Part shown: piece by piece, positions 23,642 to 31,856 of the stretch
How the letters are laid out: the number at the start of each line of letters is the position of its first letter
Numbering within the stretch: the stretch's first letter is position 1
Origin: Caulobacteraceae bacterium
Lineage (GTDB): Bacteria; Pseudomonadota; Alphaproteobacteria; Caulobacterales; Aquidulcibacteraceae
Direction: 5' to 3'
DNA: 48,563 nucleotides
NCBI GenBank assembly: GCA_009773335.1
Contig: WRPF01000018.1
Coordinates: 1 to 48,563, forward strand
Notes under the pieces: generated by a model
What the model saw: only the letters and a program-made list of their open reading frames with translations
What the model was told of the DNA's origin: nothing
Databases searched by the model: none
Position numbers and translations under genes: made by a program

Positions 23642-25810
23642 CTAGCGACGACGCGGCGTCGGGGTCGTCGGGAAGCCGCGCACTTCCAGCAGCGCGTTCA
23701 CGTCCGGATCACGGCCGCGGAACGCGCGATACGCGTCGGCGCGGTCGATGATGTTGCCGTTCGACAGGATATGCTCGCGCATCTTCGCGGCCACCGCCGG
23801 GCTCCACACGTCGCCCGTTTCCTCGAACGCCTTCCACGTATCGGCGTCCATCACCTCCGACCACAGGTAGGAGTAGTAGCCCGCCGAATACGCATCCGAC
23901 GAGAAGAGGTGCCCGAACTGCGGCAGGCGGTGACGCATCACGATCTCGCGCGGCATGCCGAGATCGGCGAGCGTCTGACGCTCGAACGCATCGGGATCGA
24001 CGACCCCGTCAGCCATCGTGTGCAGCTTCATGTCGACGATGGCCGAGGAGAGATAGCTCACCGTGGCGTAGCCCTGGTTGAACTTCTCCGAACGCTTCAC
24101 GCGATCAACCAATGCCTGCGGCATCGACGCGCCGGTCTGGTAGTGACGCGCGAAGCGGTCGAGCACGTCGCGGGTCAGCACCCAGTGCTCATGCACCTGG
24201 CTCGGATACTCCACGAAGTCGCGCGGCACGCCGCCGAGCGTGGGATATTCAACGTTCTGCAGCAGATAGTGGATGGCGTGGCCGAACTCGTGGAACAGCG
24301 TTTCCGCGTCATCGAGGCTGATGAGCACGGGCTCGCCCGGCGCGCCGCGAGTGAAGTTGTTGTTGTTCGAGGCGAGCGTCGTCTCCGGCCCGTCGAAGGT
24401 CGACTGCGAGCGGTACGTCGTCATCCACGCGCCCGAGCGCTTGCCGGCGCGGGCGAAGTAGTCGCCGTAGAAGAGACCGACATTCCTGCCGCTCGCGCGG
24501 TCCGTCACTTCCCACACGCGCACGCTTGGCTCAAAAACCGGCACGGTGCCGGTGATTTCCTTGAACTCGAGCCCGTAGAGGCGCCCCGCCATGTAGAACG
24601 AGGCGTTGATCATGTTGTTGAGCTCGAAGTACGGCTTCAGCTCCGCCTGGTCGAGATTGTAGCGCGCCTTGCGCACCTTCTCTGCGTAGAAGAGGTAATC
24701 CCACGGCTCGATCGTGACGCGCGGGCGTTCGCGGCTGGCGATGGCCTGCATGTCGCGCACTTCCTCACGCACGCGGGCGACGGCGGGCGTCCACACGCGC
24801 ATCATCAGATCCATCGCGCGCGCGGGATCCTTCGCCATGGTGTCGTCCATGCGGCGATTGGCGTGCGCGGCGAAGCCGAGAACATGCGCGCGCTCGGCGC
24901 GCAGCTTCACGATGTTGGCGATGATAGCGTTCGTGTCGTTGGCGTCGCCGTTGTCGCCGCGGTTGACGAACTTGCGCCAGACCTTCTCACGCAGGGCGCG
25001 ATTGGAGGCGAACGAGAGGATCGGATCGACGCTCGAGCGCGTGTTGACGATGATCCACTTGCCCGGGAGCTGGCGCTCCGCCGCCGCCGCCTGCGCAGAG
25101 GCGATGTAGGACTCCGGCATGCCGGCGAGTTCGGCGGCGTTGTCGACGACCGTCCAGGTGTTCTCGTCGGCGAGGAGTTTGGAGCGGAAATCGGCGAACA
25201 GCGTCGCGAGTTCGCGGTTGAGACGCGCGACTTCCGCAGACTGCGTCTCGTCGAGTTTGGCGCCCGCACGCACGAAGCCGTCGTACACGCGCTCTGTCAG
25301 GCGAAGCTGCTGCGCCGAGAGACCGGCGCCTGCACGTCCTTCGTAGACCGCCGCGATCCGCGCGAAGAGCTTCTTGTTGAACGTGATCTCGTCGCTCACC
25401 GCCGTGAGCTTCGGCGACCATTCGCGGTCGAGCGCCTCGTAGGCGGGCGTCGACATGTTCGACGTCATCACGCCGTAGAGACTGCCGACGCGGTCGAGCG
25501 TCTGCCCGGCGCGCTCCAGCGCGACGACGGTGTTCTCGAAGGAGGCCGGCGCCTCGTTGTTGACGATGGCGTCGATCTCGCGGCGCTGCTCGGCGATGCC
25601 GGCCTCAAACGCGCCGGGGAAGAGCTCGGGCTTCACCTGGTCCCACGGCGGCACGCCGCCGTAGGGGCCGGTCCAGTCGGCGAGCAGCGGATTGGCGGGA
25701 ACGGCGGGCGCGGCCTGCTGGGCCGGCTGGGTGACGGCGACCGGGCCGGTCGAGGCGGCGCAGCCCAGAAGCGTGAGCAGGCTGGCGCCCGCGATGAGGA
25801 TTTGACGCAC
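23642..25810 (-). CDS. M3-family metallopeptidase (peptidyl-dipeptidase Dcp-like), lipoprotein
   Basis: M3 peptidases are zinc enzymes that trim short peptides. The zinc site HEFGH is at His507-His511 of the chosen protein (722 residues), followed by the family's conserved Glu region and a long helical C-terminus. The size and the N-terminal part match Dcp/oligopeptidase A relatives. The protein begins with a signal sequence ending in LLGC, a good lipobox, so it is probably tethered in the periplasm. The GTG start is chosen because AGGGGAG precedes it; a GTG six codons earlier would have that site inside the gene. A palindrome TTATCGATAA lies about 45 bases upstream. Confidence 0.93.
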   Translation of the reverse strand: MRQILIAGASLLTLLGCAASTGPVAVTQPAQQAAPAVPANPLLADWTGPYGGVPPWDQVKPELFPGAFEAGIAEQRREIDAIVNNEAPASFENTVVALERAGQTLDRVGSLYGVMTSNMSTPAYEALDREWSPKLTAVSDEITFNKKLFARIAAVYEGRAGAGLSAQQLRLTERVYDGFVRAGAKLDETQSAEVARLNRELATLFADFRSKLLADENTWTVVDNAAELAGMPESYIASAQAAAAERQLPGKWIIVNTRSSVDPILSFASNRALREKVWRKFVNRGDNGDANDTNAIIANIVKLRAERAHVLGFAAHANRRMDDTMAKDPARAMDLMMRVWTPAVARVREEVRDMQAIASRERPRVTIEPWDYLFYAEKVRKARYNLDQAELKPYFELNNMINASFYMAGRLYGLEFKEITGTVPVFEPSVRVWEVTDRASGRNVGLFYGDYFARAGKRSGAWMTTYRSQSTFDGPETTLASNNNNFTRGAPGEPVLISLDDAETLFHEFGHAIHYLLQNVEYPTLGGVPRDFVEYPSQVHEHWVLTRDVLDRFARHYQTGASMPQALVDRVKRSEKFNQGYATVSYLSSAIVDMKLHTMADGVVDPDAFERQTLADLGMPREIVMRHRLPQFGHLFSSDAYSAGYYSYLWSEVMDADTWKAFEETGDVWSPAVAAKMREHILSNGNIIDRADAYRAFRGRDPDVNALLEVRGFPTTPTPRRR

Positions 25811-25985
25811 GAGAGTTCTCCCCTGCACCCCGCCATCGGGCGGAGTTACCGATTATCGATAAGGGGTGGTGGCAGGCAAAGGTGTGCGCCGTCAAGGCGG
25901 AAAGTGGAAGGATGGGTCACGAATGCGGTGGGTGGGGGTCGGCAGCGCCGTCAAACCACAGAGCAGTGGCTCGGTTCGCGGCCTG

Positions 25986-26258
25986 CTATCGCGCCCTGCT
26001 CCCGTGATAAACTGCCAATATCCGCAACTCGTCCGCTGCCGCCCGATAGACAACAAGATACGGCGTGCGCCGCACGCGGACCCAGCGCGCCTCCCCGACT
26101 CCGGTGAGAACGCCGACGAGCGGCAGTTCGCGCAAGGCTTCGATGCGGTCGAGAATCCGCGCTTCCATGCGCTCCGCTGCGCGCGGATTGCGTTCGGCCA
26201 TGTAGCTGTTCATGCGCCGCAGATCGGCGAGCGCGCGGCGGCTCCAGCGAACCTTCAC
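25986..26258 (-). CDS. parE: ParE/RelE-family toxin
   Basis: The 90-residue protein has the ParE pattern: an N-terminal strand VRWSRRALADLRRM, a helix with Glu and Arg residues, ILDRIEALRELPLVG, then a strand pair WVRVRRTPYLVVYRAAADELRILAVYHGSR. ParE toxins poison DNA gyrase, RelE types cut mRNA; the sequence looks closer to ParE, but the target cannot be read from it. The GTG start overlaps the antitoxin stop (GTGA), so toxin synthesis depends on the antitoxin gene. Confidence 0.9.
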   Translation of the reverse strand: MKVRWSRRALADLRRMNSYMAERNPRAAERMEARILDRIEALRELPLVGVLTGVGEARWVRVRRTPYLVVYRAAADELRILAVYHGSRAR

Positions 26259-26485
26259 GCCTGCTTGGCGTGACGCGCAAAGAATGCGGCGACCTCTTCG
26301 TCCGTTGCGAAATCGTCAGGCGCCGCGAGACGGGTTGCGAGGTCTGCGCGCTGCGCCTCAGTGAGGCCCGGCCCGTCGTCGGCCTCAAAGCCGTCGAGCA
26401 TGTCGTCGATCCATCCGATCAGCTCATCCCGCTCCGTCTCGGGAAGACGGGCGAGGCGCGACAGGGTGGCTTCGAGTCTGGTCAT
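26255..26485 (-). CDS. Antitoxin of a ParE-type toxin-antitoxin pair
   Basis: This 76-residue acidic protein comes first in the operon and overlaps the toxin by four bases, the usual order of type II systems. It is mostly helical (ATLSRLARLPETERDELIGWIDDML). The C-terminal part (DEVAAFFARHA-like) would bind the toxin. No clear DNA-binding fold is visible, so autoregulation cannot be claimed. It lies only 20 bases downstream of the cpdR stop. Confidence 0.85.
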   Translation of the reverse strand: MTRLEATLSRLARLPETERDELIGWIDDMLDGFEADDGPGLTEAQRADLATRLAAPDDFATDEEVAAFFARHAKQA

Positions 26486-26505
26486 CGGACCAACCTAGCA
26501 CAAAG

Positions 26506-26865
26506 CTAGGCCGCCATCATCCGTTCGACTTCCGCCACCAGATCCTTCAGGTGGAACGGCTTCGACAGCACTTTTGCCTGCTTGGGCGCGGGGGAGTTCT
26601 GGCTCAGGGCGACCGCCGCGAAGCCGGTGATGAACATGATCTTCATGCCCGGATAGGCTTCCGCCGCGCGACGGGCGAGCTCGATGCCGTCGAGGCCGGG
26701 CATGACGATGTCGGTGAGCAGCAGGTCGAACGGGGCCTGGCCCAGTTCTTCCCACGCGGTGTCGCCGTCCCCGTGCGCGACCACGTCGTGGCCGGCGCGA
26801 CCGAGGTTCAGGGCCAGGAACTGGCGCAGGGAATCGTCGTCTTCCGCCAGCAGGATACGCACCAT
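26506..26865 (-). CDS. cpdR: CpdR, single-domain receiver regulating ClpXP proteolysis
   Basis: In Caulobacter and relatives unphosphorylated CpdR primes the ClpXP protease and places it at the cell pole, promoting loss of CtrA and other substrates. The 119 residues match that family closely: AEDDDSLRQFL, phosphoacceptor Asp52 in LLLTDIVMPG, Thr80 in ITGFAAVAL, and Lys102 in VLSKPFHL. All switch residues are intact. The protein ends in Ala-Ala, as other CpdR proteins do. It is divergent from N-formylglutamate amidohydrolase, a neighbourhood I also know from Caulobacter. Confidence 0.93.
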   Translation of the reverse strand: MVRILLAEDDDSLRQFLALNLGRAGHDVVAHGDGDTAWEELGQAPFDLLLTDIVMPGLDGIELARRAAEAYPGMKIMFITGFAAVALSQNSPAPKQAKVLSKPFHLKDLVAEVERMMAA

Positions 26866-27052
26866 CGAACTTTCCCTTTTCGCCCTTTGGCCTCTTCGCC
26901 CTTCGACGGGCCCCTACACTAGAACCGTAAAGAGCGCCTTGTCGCCTTCCGAGATGCGCAAGCCGCCGCTGACCGGCAGGAATGCTCCATGCATGAGCAG
27001 GGCCAAGCGGCGCATGGTTGACGGCGCCGGTGACGACCGCGAAGGTTAATGC

Positions 27053-27958
27053 ATGGACTTGAGGCCCGATCCCGCGTTCGGCGCACTGGCGGACGCGCGC
27101 GCGGCCCGCGCCGAGGACGTCGGCGCGGAACCGCCGTACGTGCTCATCGAGCCGTTCAAGCGCACGACCTCCCTCGTCTTCACCTCGCCGCACTCGGGCC
27201 GGCGCTATCCTCGCGATCTGCTGATGGCGTCCCGCGTGGGGCTGGCGAGCCTGCGGCGCTCCGAGGACGCCTATGTGGACGAGCTGTTCGCGGGGGCTGC
27301 GGCCCATGGCGCGCCGATCCTGTGCGCCGCCGTGGCGCGGGCCTACGTGGACCTCAACCGCGACCCGACCGAACTCGACCCCTCCATGTTCATGGAGCAT
27401 CCGGGCGTGCTGACCGCCACGCCCCGCGTGCAGGCAGGCCTCGGTGTCATTCCCCGCATCGCCGGGGACGGTCAGGAGATCTACTGGCGCAAGCTCCCCG
27501 TGGGCGAGGCCGAGCGGCGGCTTTCGGTGGTCCACCGCCCCTACCACGCCGTTCTGTCGAACCTCGTGGAGGAGACGAAGGCCGATTTCGGCTGCGCGGT
27601 TGTGATCGACTGCCACTCCATGCCCAGCGCCGCGCGAGGGCCGCAACAGCCCGACATCGTGCTAGGGGACCGTTTCGGGGCATCCTGCCACCCGTCCATC
27701 ACCGCCATGGTGGAGGCGACCTTGCGCCGCTTCGGCTATCGGGTGTCCCGGAACACGCCCTTCGCAGGCGGCCACACGACCCAGACCTACGGCCGGCCCA
27801 ACCGGAAGACCCACGCCCTGCAGATCGAACTGAACCGCAGCCTCTATCTCGATGAGAGGACGCTGGAGCGGGGGCCGGGCTTCAAGCGGGTCCATGCGGA
27901 CATGGCGCGCCTGGCCGCCGCGCTGGCCGAGGCGGAGCTGCACCGCTCGCTGGCCTGA
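27053..27958 (+). CDS. N-formylglutamate amidohydrolase
   Basis: The enzyme splits N-formylglutamate into formate and glutamate, the last step of one histidine-degradation route. The 301 residues show the family motifs: VFTSPHSGRRYP, a metal-binding segment with Arg and Asp (YVDLNRDPTELD), CAVVIDCHSMPS, and NTPFAGGHTTQTYG followed by a Glu in ALQIELNRSLY. No other hut gene is near, so a broader deformylase role is possible. The start is the ATG after GAAGG; it is divergent from cpdR, and a strong hairpin terminator follows. Confidence 0.9.
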   Translation: MDLRPDPAFGALADARAARAEDVGAEPPYVLIEPFKRTTSLVFTSPHSGRRYPRDLLMASRVGLASLRRSEDAYVDELFAGAAAHGAPILCAAVARAYVDLNRDPTELDPSMFMEHPGVLTATPRVQAGLGVIPRIAGDGQEIYWRKLPVGEAERRLSVVHRPYHAVLSNLVEETKADFGCAVVIDCHSMPSAARGPQQPDIVLGDRFGASCHPSITAMVEATLRRFGYRVSRNTPFAGGHTTQTYGRPNRKTHALQIELNRSLYLDERTLERGPGFKRVHADMARLAAALAEAELHRSLA

Positions 27959-27990
27959 GCGCCCCCAAACGCCATGGCGCACAAAGAAAA

Positions 27991-28020
27991 CGCCCCGGGG
28001 GTGAGCCCGGGGCGAGTTTA
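27991..28020 (+). terminator. Rho-independent terminator after the N-formylglutamate amidohydrolase gene
   Basis: A perfect 9-bp stem, CGCCCCGGG and CCCGGGGCG, with loop GGTGAG, is followed by AGTTTAATTA. An A-rich run before it (AAAGAAAA) would let it also work on the other strand. Confidence 0.8.
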
Positions 28021-28310
28021 ATTAGGGAGGAAACGCCCGAGAAGGGCGACGGCGTCGCGAAACGCCGCTGAAGAAAGAATACGCTGCACTGCAAAACGTG
28101 CAACCACTAATTTTCTATATGCGGTTAACGACAGCGCAACAATTCGGTCAAAATCCTTGTGTACCAAGGCCTGCAACGCACCATGCGACCTTATTGCATT
28201 GCACACTTGCAGGATCGGGCAGCTGTTCGCCCCTGCATCAACCCTTGCTTGCCCTTCCGCCTTCGCACGTGCAGAAGGCGCGCTTCCAGTTCTGAGAGTT
28301 CAAAGAAGTC
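28021..28310. other. Leader region of typA, 290 bases
   Basis: No gene is seen. The stretch is less GC-rich than its surroundings, with an AT-rich part at about 28,105-28,165 that probably contains the typA promoter. No clear -35/-10 pair or regulatory RNA fold could be assigned by eye. Confidence 0.35.
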
Positions 28311-30137
28311 ATGCCGTCGCTGCGCAACATCGCCATCATCGCCCACGTCGACCACGGGAAAACCACGCTGGTCGACCAGATGCTCGCCCAGGGGGGCGCC
28401 TGGCGGCGCAACGAGGCCCACCAGGAACGGGCGATGGATTCCAACGCCCAGGAACGTGAGCGCGGCATCACCATCCTCGCCAAGTGCACGTCCATCGTGC
28501 GCGGCGAAGACCGCATCAACATCATCGACACCCCCGGCCACGCCGACTTCGGCGGCGAGGTGGAACGTATCCTCGGCATGGTCGATGGATGCCTTCTGCT
28601 TGTGGACGCGCTGGAAGGCGCCATGCCGCAGACGAAGTTCGTGCTGACCAAGGCGCTGCGCAAAGGCCTCAGGCCCATCGTCGTGCTCAACAAGGTCGAC
28701 CGCCCGAACGCGCGGCCTTCGCAGGTGCTCGACGACACGTTCGATCTCTTCGCCGCCATCGGCGCGACGGATGAACAACTCGACTTCCCGATCATCTACG
28801 CCTCCGGCAAGGAGGGCTGGGCGACGACATCGCTCGACGGCGAGCGCAAGGATCTCACGCCGCTCTTCGACCTCATCCACAATCACGTGCCCGAGCCCGA
28901 GCCGCTCAAGCGCATCGACGCGCCGTTCTCCATGCTCGTGACGATGCTCGACTACGACAAATTCCTCGGCCGCGTGCTGACGGGGCGTGTTGAATCCGGG
29001 CGTCTGAAAGTCGGCGAGACGGTTCTGTCGATGTCGCGCGACGGCAAGGAGCATGAGCGCGCGCGGCTTTCCAAACTGCTGGCGTATCGCGGCCTCGACC
29101 GCGTGCCGGTGGAGAGTGTGGAAGCCGGCGACATCGTCGCCATCGCGGGCCTCGGCGAGACGACCGTGTCCGACACCGTCGCCGATGTCTCCGTGACGGA
29201 GCCGATCCACGCCACGCCGATCGATCCGCCGACGCTCGCCATCACGGTGACCATCAACGACAGCCCCCTGTCGGGCCGCGATGGCGACAAGGTGCAATCG
29301 CGCGTGATCCGCGAACGGCTGTTCCGCCATGCGGAAGGCGACGTGGCGATCAAGATCTCCGAAACCGCCGACAAAGATGCGTATGAAGTCGCCGGTCGCG
29401 GCGAACTGCAGCTCGGCGTGCTGATCGAGACGCTGCGCCGCGAAGGCTTCGAGCTTTCCATCTCGCGTCCGCGCGTGCTGTTCCAGAAAGACGAGAACGG
29501 CCAGATCCTGGAGCCGATCGAGGAAGTCACCATCGACGTCGATGACGCTTACTCGGGCGCGGTCATCGAGAAGATGTCGATCCGCAAGGCCGAGCTTCAG
29601 GACATGCGCCCCTCGGGCGGCGACAAGACCCGCATCGTCTTCCACGCGCCGGCGCGCGGCCTCGTCGGTTACCACGGCGAGTTCATGACCGACACGCGCG
29701 GCGCGGGCGTGATGAACAAGGTCTTCCACGGCTGGGCGCCGCACAAGGGCGAGATCGCCGGGCGTCGCAACGGCGGGCTCATCGCCAACGAACTCGGCGA
29801 GGCGACGGCGTTCGCACTCTGGAACCTCGAAGAGCGCGGCGTGCTCTTCATCGATCCGGGCGAGGCGGTCTACGAAGGCATGATCATCGGCGAGAATTCG
29901 CGTTCGGACGACATGGAGGTCAATCCCATGAAGTCCAAGAAGCTCACCAACGTGCGCGCCGCCGGCAAGGACGAAGCCATCCGCCTCACGCCCCCGCGCC
30001 GCCTCACGCTCGAACAGGCCATCGCGTGGATCGAGGACGATGAACTTGTGGAAGTGACGCCGAAAGCGATCCGCGTCCGCAAGCGCTGGCTCGACCCGAA
30101 CGAACGCAAGCGCCGCGAGAAAACCAAGGCCGCGTGA
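28311..30137 (+). CDS. typA: Translational GTPase TypA/BipA
   Basis: TypA is a ribosome-bound GTPase of the EF-G family that helps ribosome assembly and growth under stress. The G domain is complete: AHVDHGKTT (residues 11-19), the switch region [15 protein letters not shown], and NKVD. Domains II and III and the TypA-specific C-terminal domain follow, with the conserved [15 protein letters not shown] segment. The length of 608 residues is normal. It stands alone behind a long leader, with a weak terminator hairpin after the stop. Confidence 0.97.
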   Translation: MPSLRNIAIIAHVDHGKTTLVDQMLAQGGAWRRNEAHQERAMDSNAQERERGITILAKCTSIVRGEDRINIIDTPGHADFGGEVERILGMVDGCLLLVDALEGAMPQTKFVLTKALRKGLRPIVVLNKVDRPNARPSQVLDDTFDLFAAIGATDEQLDFPIIYASGKEGWATTSLDGERKDLTPLFDLIHNHVPEPEPLKRIDAPFSMLVTMLDYDKFLGRVLTGRVESGRLKVGETVLSMSRDGKEHERARLSKLLAYRGLDRVPVESVEAGDIVAIAGLGETTVSDTVADVSVTEPIHATPIDPPTLAITVTINDSPLSGRDGDKVQSRVIRERLFRHAEGDVAIKISETADKDAYEVAGRGELQLGVLIETLRREGFELSISRPRVLFQKDENGQILEPIEEVTIDVDDAYSGAVIEKMSIRKAELQDMRPSGGDKTRIVFHAPARGLVGYHGEFMTDTRGAGVMNKVFHGWAPHKGEIAGRRNGGLIANELGEATAFALWNLEERGVLFIDPGEAVYEGMIIGENSRSDDMEVNPMKSKKLTNVRAAGKDEAIRLTPPRRLTLEQAIAWIEDDELVEVTPKAIRVRKRWLDPNERKRREKTKAA

Positions 30138-30140
30138 GCC

Positions 30141-30166
30141 AGGCAGGCGACGCGCCTCCTGCCTTT
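30141..30166 (+). terminator. Probable terminator of typA
   Basis: AGGCAGG and CCTGCCT pair around a GC-rich loop four bases after the typA stop codon, followed by TT only. The short T-run makes it a weak terminator. Confidence 0.5.
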
Positions 30167-30276
30167 CACGCTGACGGGGAGGCGAGACCGGGCGCGCATG
30201 GGCGCACGGCGCCGGACTCCGGGGAATCTTGCGTTTGGTCAGATACCTGATGCGCGTCTGACCCGGCTGCGCCGTA

Positions 30277-30294
30277 GCGAAGCTACAGCTTCGC
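30277..30294. repeat. Short perfect inverted repeat (REP-like)
   Basis: GCGAAGCT and AGCTTCGC are separated by AC. It lies in the 190-base gap between typA and the next gene, which holds no other feature I can name. Confidence 0.5.
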
Positions 30295-30331
30295 CGAGGC
30301 GAGAGACGCGCGGTCCTGTCGAGGGTGATTG

Positions 30332-30850
30332 TCATGACGTATCCGGAGCGCCGACGCCCCCATCCTCTTTGGCGTCGGCGTAGCCCTGTCGACATCGTAC
30401 GTCGGCGGGCGCGCCGACGCTCCGGATGATGATCAGCCGCCCAGTCGAAATGCTCTTCGGCACGCGTGCGATGGCGTGCAGCACAACCGCATCGAGATCA
30501 TCCAGCGCTCGCCGCATCTCAGCGAACGTCGTCAGCGCTACCCCGCGCGTGTAGAGCCGCACCATGTCGATGCGGCGTTGCGCGTAGCGAAACCCTGCGG
30601 GAGTCGAGGGCGGGCGCACCCAGCGGCGGCGCCTGTCCTGTTTGCGAAACCGCATCCGCGCGCACATCATCAGGAAGATGAGCTGGCGCAGCTCACGCCT
30701 CGCCGCGACACGCATCCCGTTCAGTGCAATGCGCCCTTCACGAAACCCGATCGCCTCCACCAGCCAGACAGCGATCTCCATGAGCCAGAGCCGGAGGCTC
30801 TGGGCGCATGCCTTGAGATCGGTGCGTGTGACTGGGGCGAAGATCTGCAT
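30332..30850 (-). CDS. Hypothetical basic protein, 172 aa
   Basis: Not assigned to a named family. The N-terminal half has an amphipathic or weakly hydrophobic helix (LRLWLMEIAVWLVEAIGF, about residues 19-36) and then a very basic stretch (MRFRKQDRRRRW). The middle reads as a folded helix (EMRRALDDLDAVVLHAIARVP). The last 30 residues are Gly/Ala/Asp-rich and are encoded by an inverted repeat, so the natural end has probably been altered by a repeat insertion. It could be a DNA-binding or membrane-associated protein; the sequence does not decide. Confidence 0.55.
   Translation of the reverse strand: MQIFAPVTRTDLKACAQSLRLWLMEIAVWLVEAIGFREGRIALNGMRVAARRELRQLIFLMMCARMRFRKQDRRRRWVRPPSTPAGFRYAQRRIDMVRLYTRGVALTTFAEMRRALDDLDAVVLHAIARVPKSISTGRLIIIRSVGAPADVRCRQGYADAKEDGGVGAPDTS
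30341..30427. repeat. Inverted repeat overlapping the 3' end of the preceding minus-strand gene
   Basis: The outer arms are ATCCGGAGCG (30341-30350) and CGCTCCGGAT (30418-30427), with further GCGTCGGCG-type repeats between them. They lie inside the frame of the 172-residue hypothetical gene and encode its last residues. Confidence 0.55.
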
Positions 30851-30959
30851 GTTTTGTATCGGGGCTCCGTTCCGGGCCTATCGGGCCAGTTGAAAATGGA
30901 GCGATGATCCCACGGCGCGGAGTCCGGTCGGATAGATTCACGATTTGCGGGGAAACTTT

Positions 30960-31085
30960 CCTCCCCCTGCAAGGGGGAGGCAGGAGGGGGTCGGCTCGAT
31001 GTGGGTGATTGAAACGCCTTGCCCTGTAAGACGTTTGTCGCCCCGCCAGACCCCCACCCGACCTCCCCCTTTCAGGGGAAGGAGG
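30960..31085. repeat. Paired GGGGGAGG hairpins in opposite orientation
   Basis: A perfect 9-bp hairpin (CCTCCCCCT, loop GCA, AGGGGGAGG) at 30960-30980 is followed at about 31062-31085 by a related imperfect one with CCTCCCCC and GGGGAAGGAGG. The two look like ends of one intergenic repeat unit. Confidence 0.55.
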
Positions 31086-31164
31086 CGCGAAATGCGTGGG
31101 ACTGTTTGTGGGACTGCGCGGAATCTATCCCCGCATTTTCGATCTCGGCGCCGTGCTTCCCCCA

Positions 31165-31185
31165 CCGGGCCGCCGCGCGGCCCGG
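31165..31185. repeat. Perfect GC-rich hairpin
   Basis: CCGGGCCGC, loop CGC, GCGGCCCGG; it is framed by two copies of CGGCGCCG (31146-31153 and 31183-31190). Confidence 0.6.
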
Positions 31186-31196
31186 CGCCGTAGGTG

Positions 31197-31220
31197 ATTT
31201 CGATCGCTAGCGATCGAAAT
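31197..31220. repeat. Perfect 24-bp palindrome
   Basis: The left half ATTTCGATCGCT is the exact reverse complement of the right half, without a loop. It could be an operator or part of a repeat; a second hairpin (GTCAGTGC, GCA, GCACTGAC) follows at 31230-31248. Confidence 0.7.
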
Positions 31221-31251
31221 GGGGAAGCTGTCAGTGCGCAGCACTGACTGA

Positions 31252-31366
31252 TGGGGCGGTACGCTCGCTTCCTAAAAGGGAGCCGCCGCCCCATCCGTCC
31301 CGCGGCTCACGCCGCGATCCACCTTCCCCTCACGGGGAAGGACGGCGGTGAGCCGGTGGGACGGAT
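31252..31366. repeat. Two adjoining nested inverted repeats
   Basis: TGGGGCGG (31252-31259) pairs with CCGCCCCA (31286-31293). ATCCGTCCC (31293-31301) pairs with GGGACGGAT (31358-31366); inside it CGGCTCAC pairs with GTGAGCCG and CCTTCCCC with GGGGAAGG (31322-31341). Confidence 0.6.
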
Positions 31367-31393
31367 CAATGGCCGCCAGAGAGAACCGAAAAA

Positions 31394-31478
31394 GTAGGGC
31401 GGATGGAGCGGAGCGAAATCCGCCATCGAGCGCATCGCGCAGGCTGCGGCGGATTTCGCTCCGCTCCATCCGCCCTAC
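31394..31478. repeat. REP-like inverted repeat with 31-bp perfect arms
   Basis: The left arm (31394-31424) starts GTAGGGCGGATGGAGCGG; the right arm (31448-31478) is its exact reverse complement, with a 23-base spacer. I know very similar GTAGGGCGG-type palindromes from intergenic regions of many proteobacteria, where they behave as dispersed repeats. Confidence 0.75.
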
Positions 31479-31518
31479 CGCCACCGCCGTCGAGACATGC
31501 TTCATCCATAGACCGCAG

Positions 31519-31803
31519 TTATGAAAAGTGTTGAGCGCAATGAGGGCAGCAATTTGGTAGATGCCACACCGACCGGTAATTTCTGAGATCGGAGCGAATC
31601 AACAACGGCTCACGACAAACCGGGCATCTCAACGAAACAAGTTTGGAGAAGAACGCAAACCCGAGCACAGCAGCCAAAAGAAATGACACTCCCTGATACG
31701 GAAAGTTCATCAGGCCCAATACGAACATCAAAGCGAGCATGAAACAAAACGCTGCCTTAAGTACAAGGTGCGTGCGACGCAACCTCATGGCAGGGCTCGG
31801 CAT
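31519..31803 (-). CDS. Small membrane protein with a zinc-ribbon-like C-terminus, 94 aa
   Basis: Two hydrophobic segments (about residues 14-32 and 37-53) are followed by a cytoplasmic or periplasmic tail with CPVC and CPHC, which could bind zinc. The family is not recognised. The GC content is clearly lower than that of its neighbours, which suggests recent gain. The ORF lies between the palindrome cluster and an M20 peptidase gene on the same strand. Confidence 0.6.
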   Translation of the reverse strand: MPSPAMRLRRTHLVLKAAFCFMLALMFVLGLMNFPYQGVSFLLAAVLGFAFFSKLVSLRCPVCREPLLIRSDLRNYRSVWHLPNCCPHCAQHFS

Positions 31804-31856
31804 CTTCAGACCGTCCTACATTTTCCGACGAGGTTCGAAGGCGAACGCTCCGCCCC

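Larger units (their letters stand above)
30851..31518. other. Non-coding region, 668 bases, filled with palindromes
   Basis: No protein-coding gene is visible on either strand. Nearly all of it consists of hairpins listed separately. One gene start (30850, minus) and one gene end (31519, minus) flank it, so any promoter for the left gene must lie near its left border. Confidence 0.6.

Noticed and set aside
23771-26107. Long plus-strand ORF opposite the M3 peptidase
   Set aside because: It is a shadow of the peptidase and the toxin gene, without any motif; the peptidase frame has the zinc site and lipobox.
26914-27015. Minus-strand ORF of 33 codons between cpdR and N-formylglutamate amidohydrolase
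   Set aside because: The peptide (ending ISEGDKALFTVLV) reads somewhat like a real C-terminus, but there is no ribosome-binding site and no homologue I recognise, so it is left as a chance ORF or a small relic.
28191-30395. Long minus-strand ORF (734 codons) opposite typA
   Set aside because: It mirrors the typA codons; the plus frame has all GTPase motifs, while the minus frame has no recognisable domain and is rich in Arg, Asp and His as expected for a shadow.
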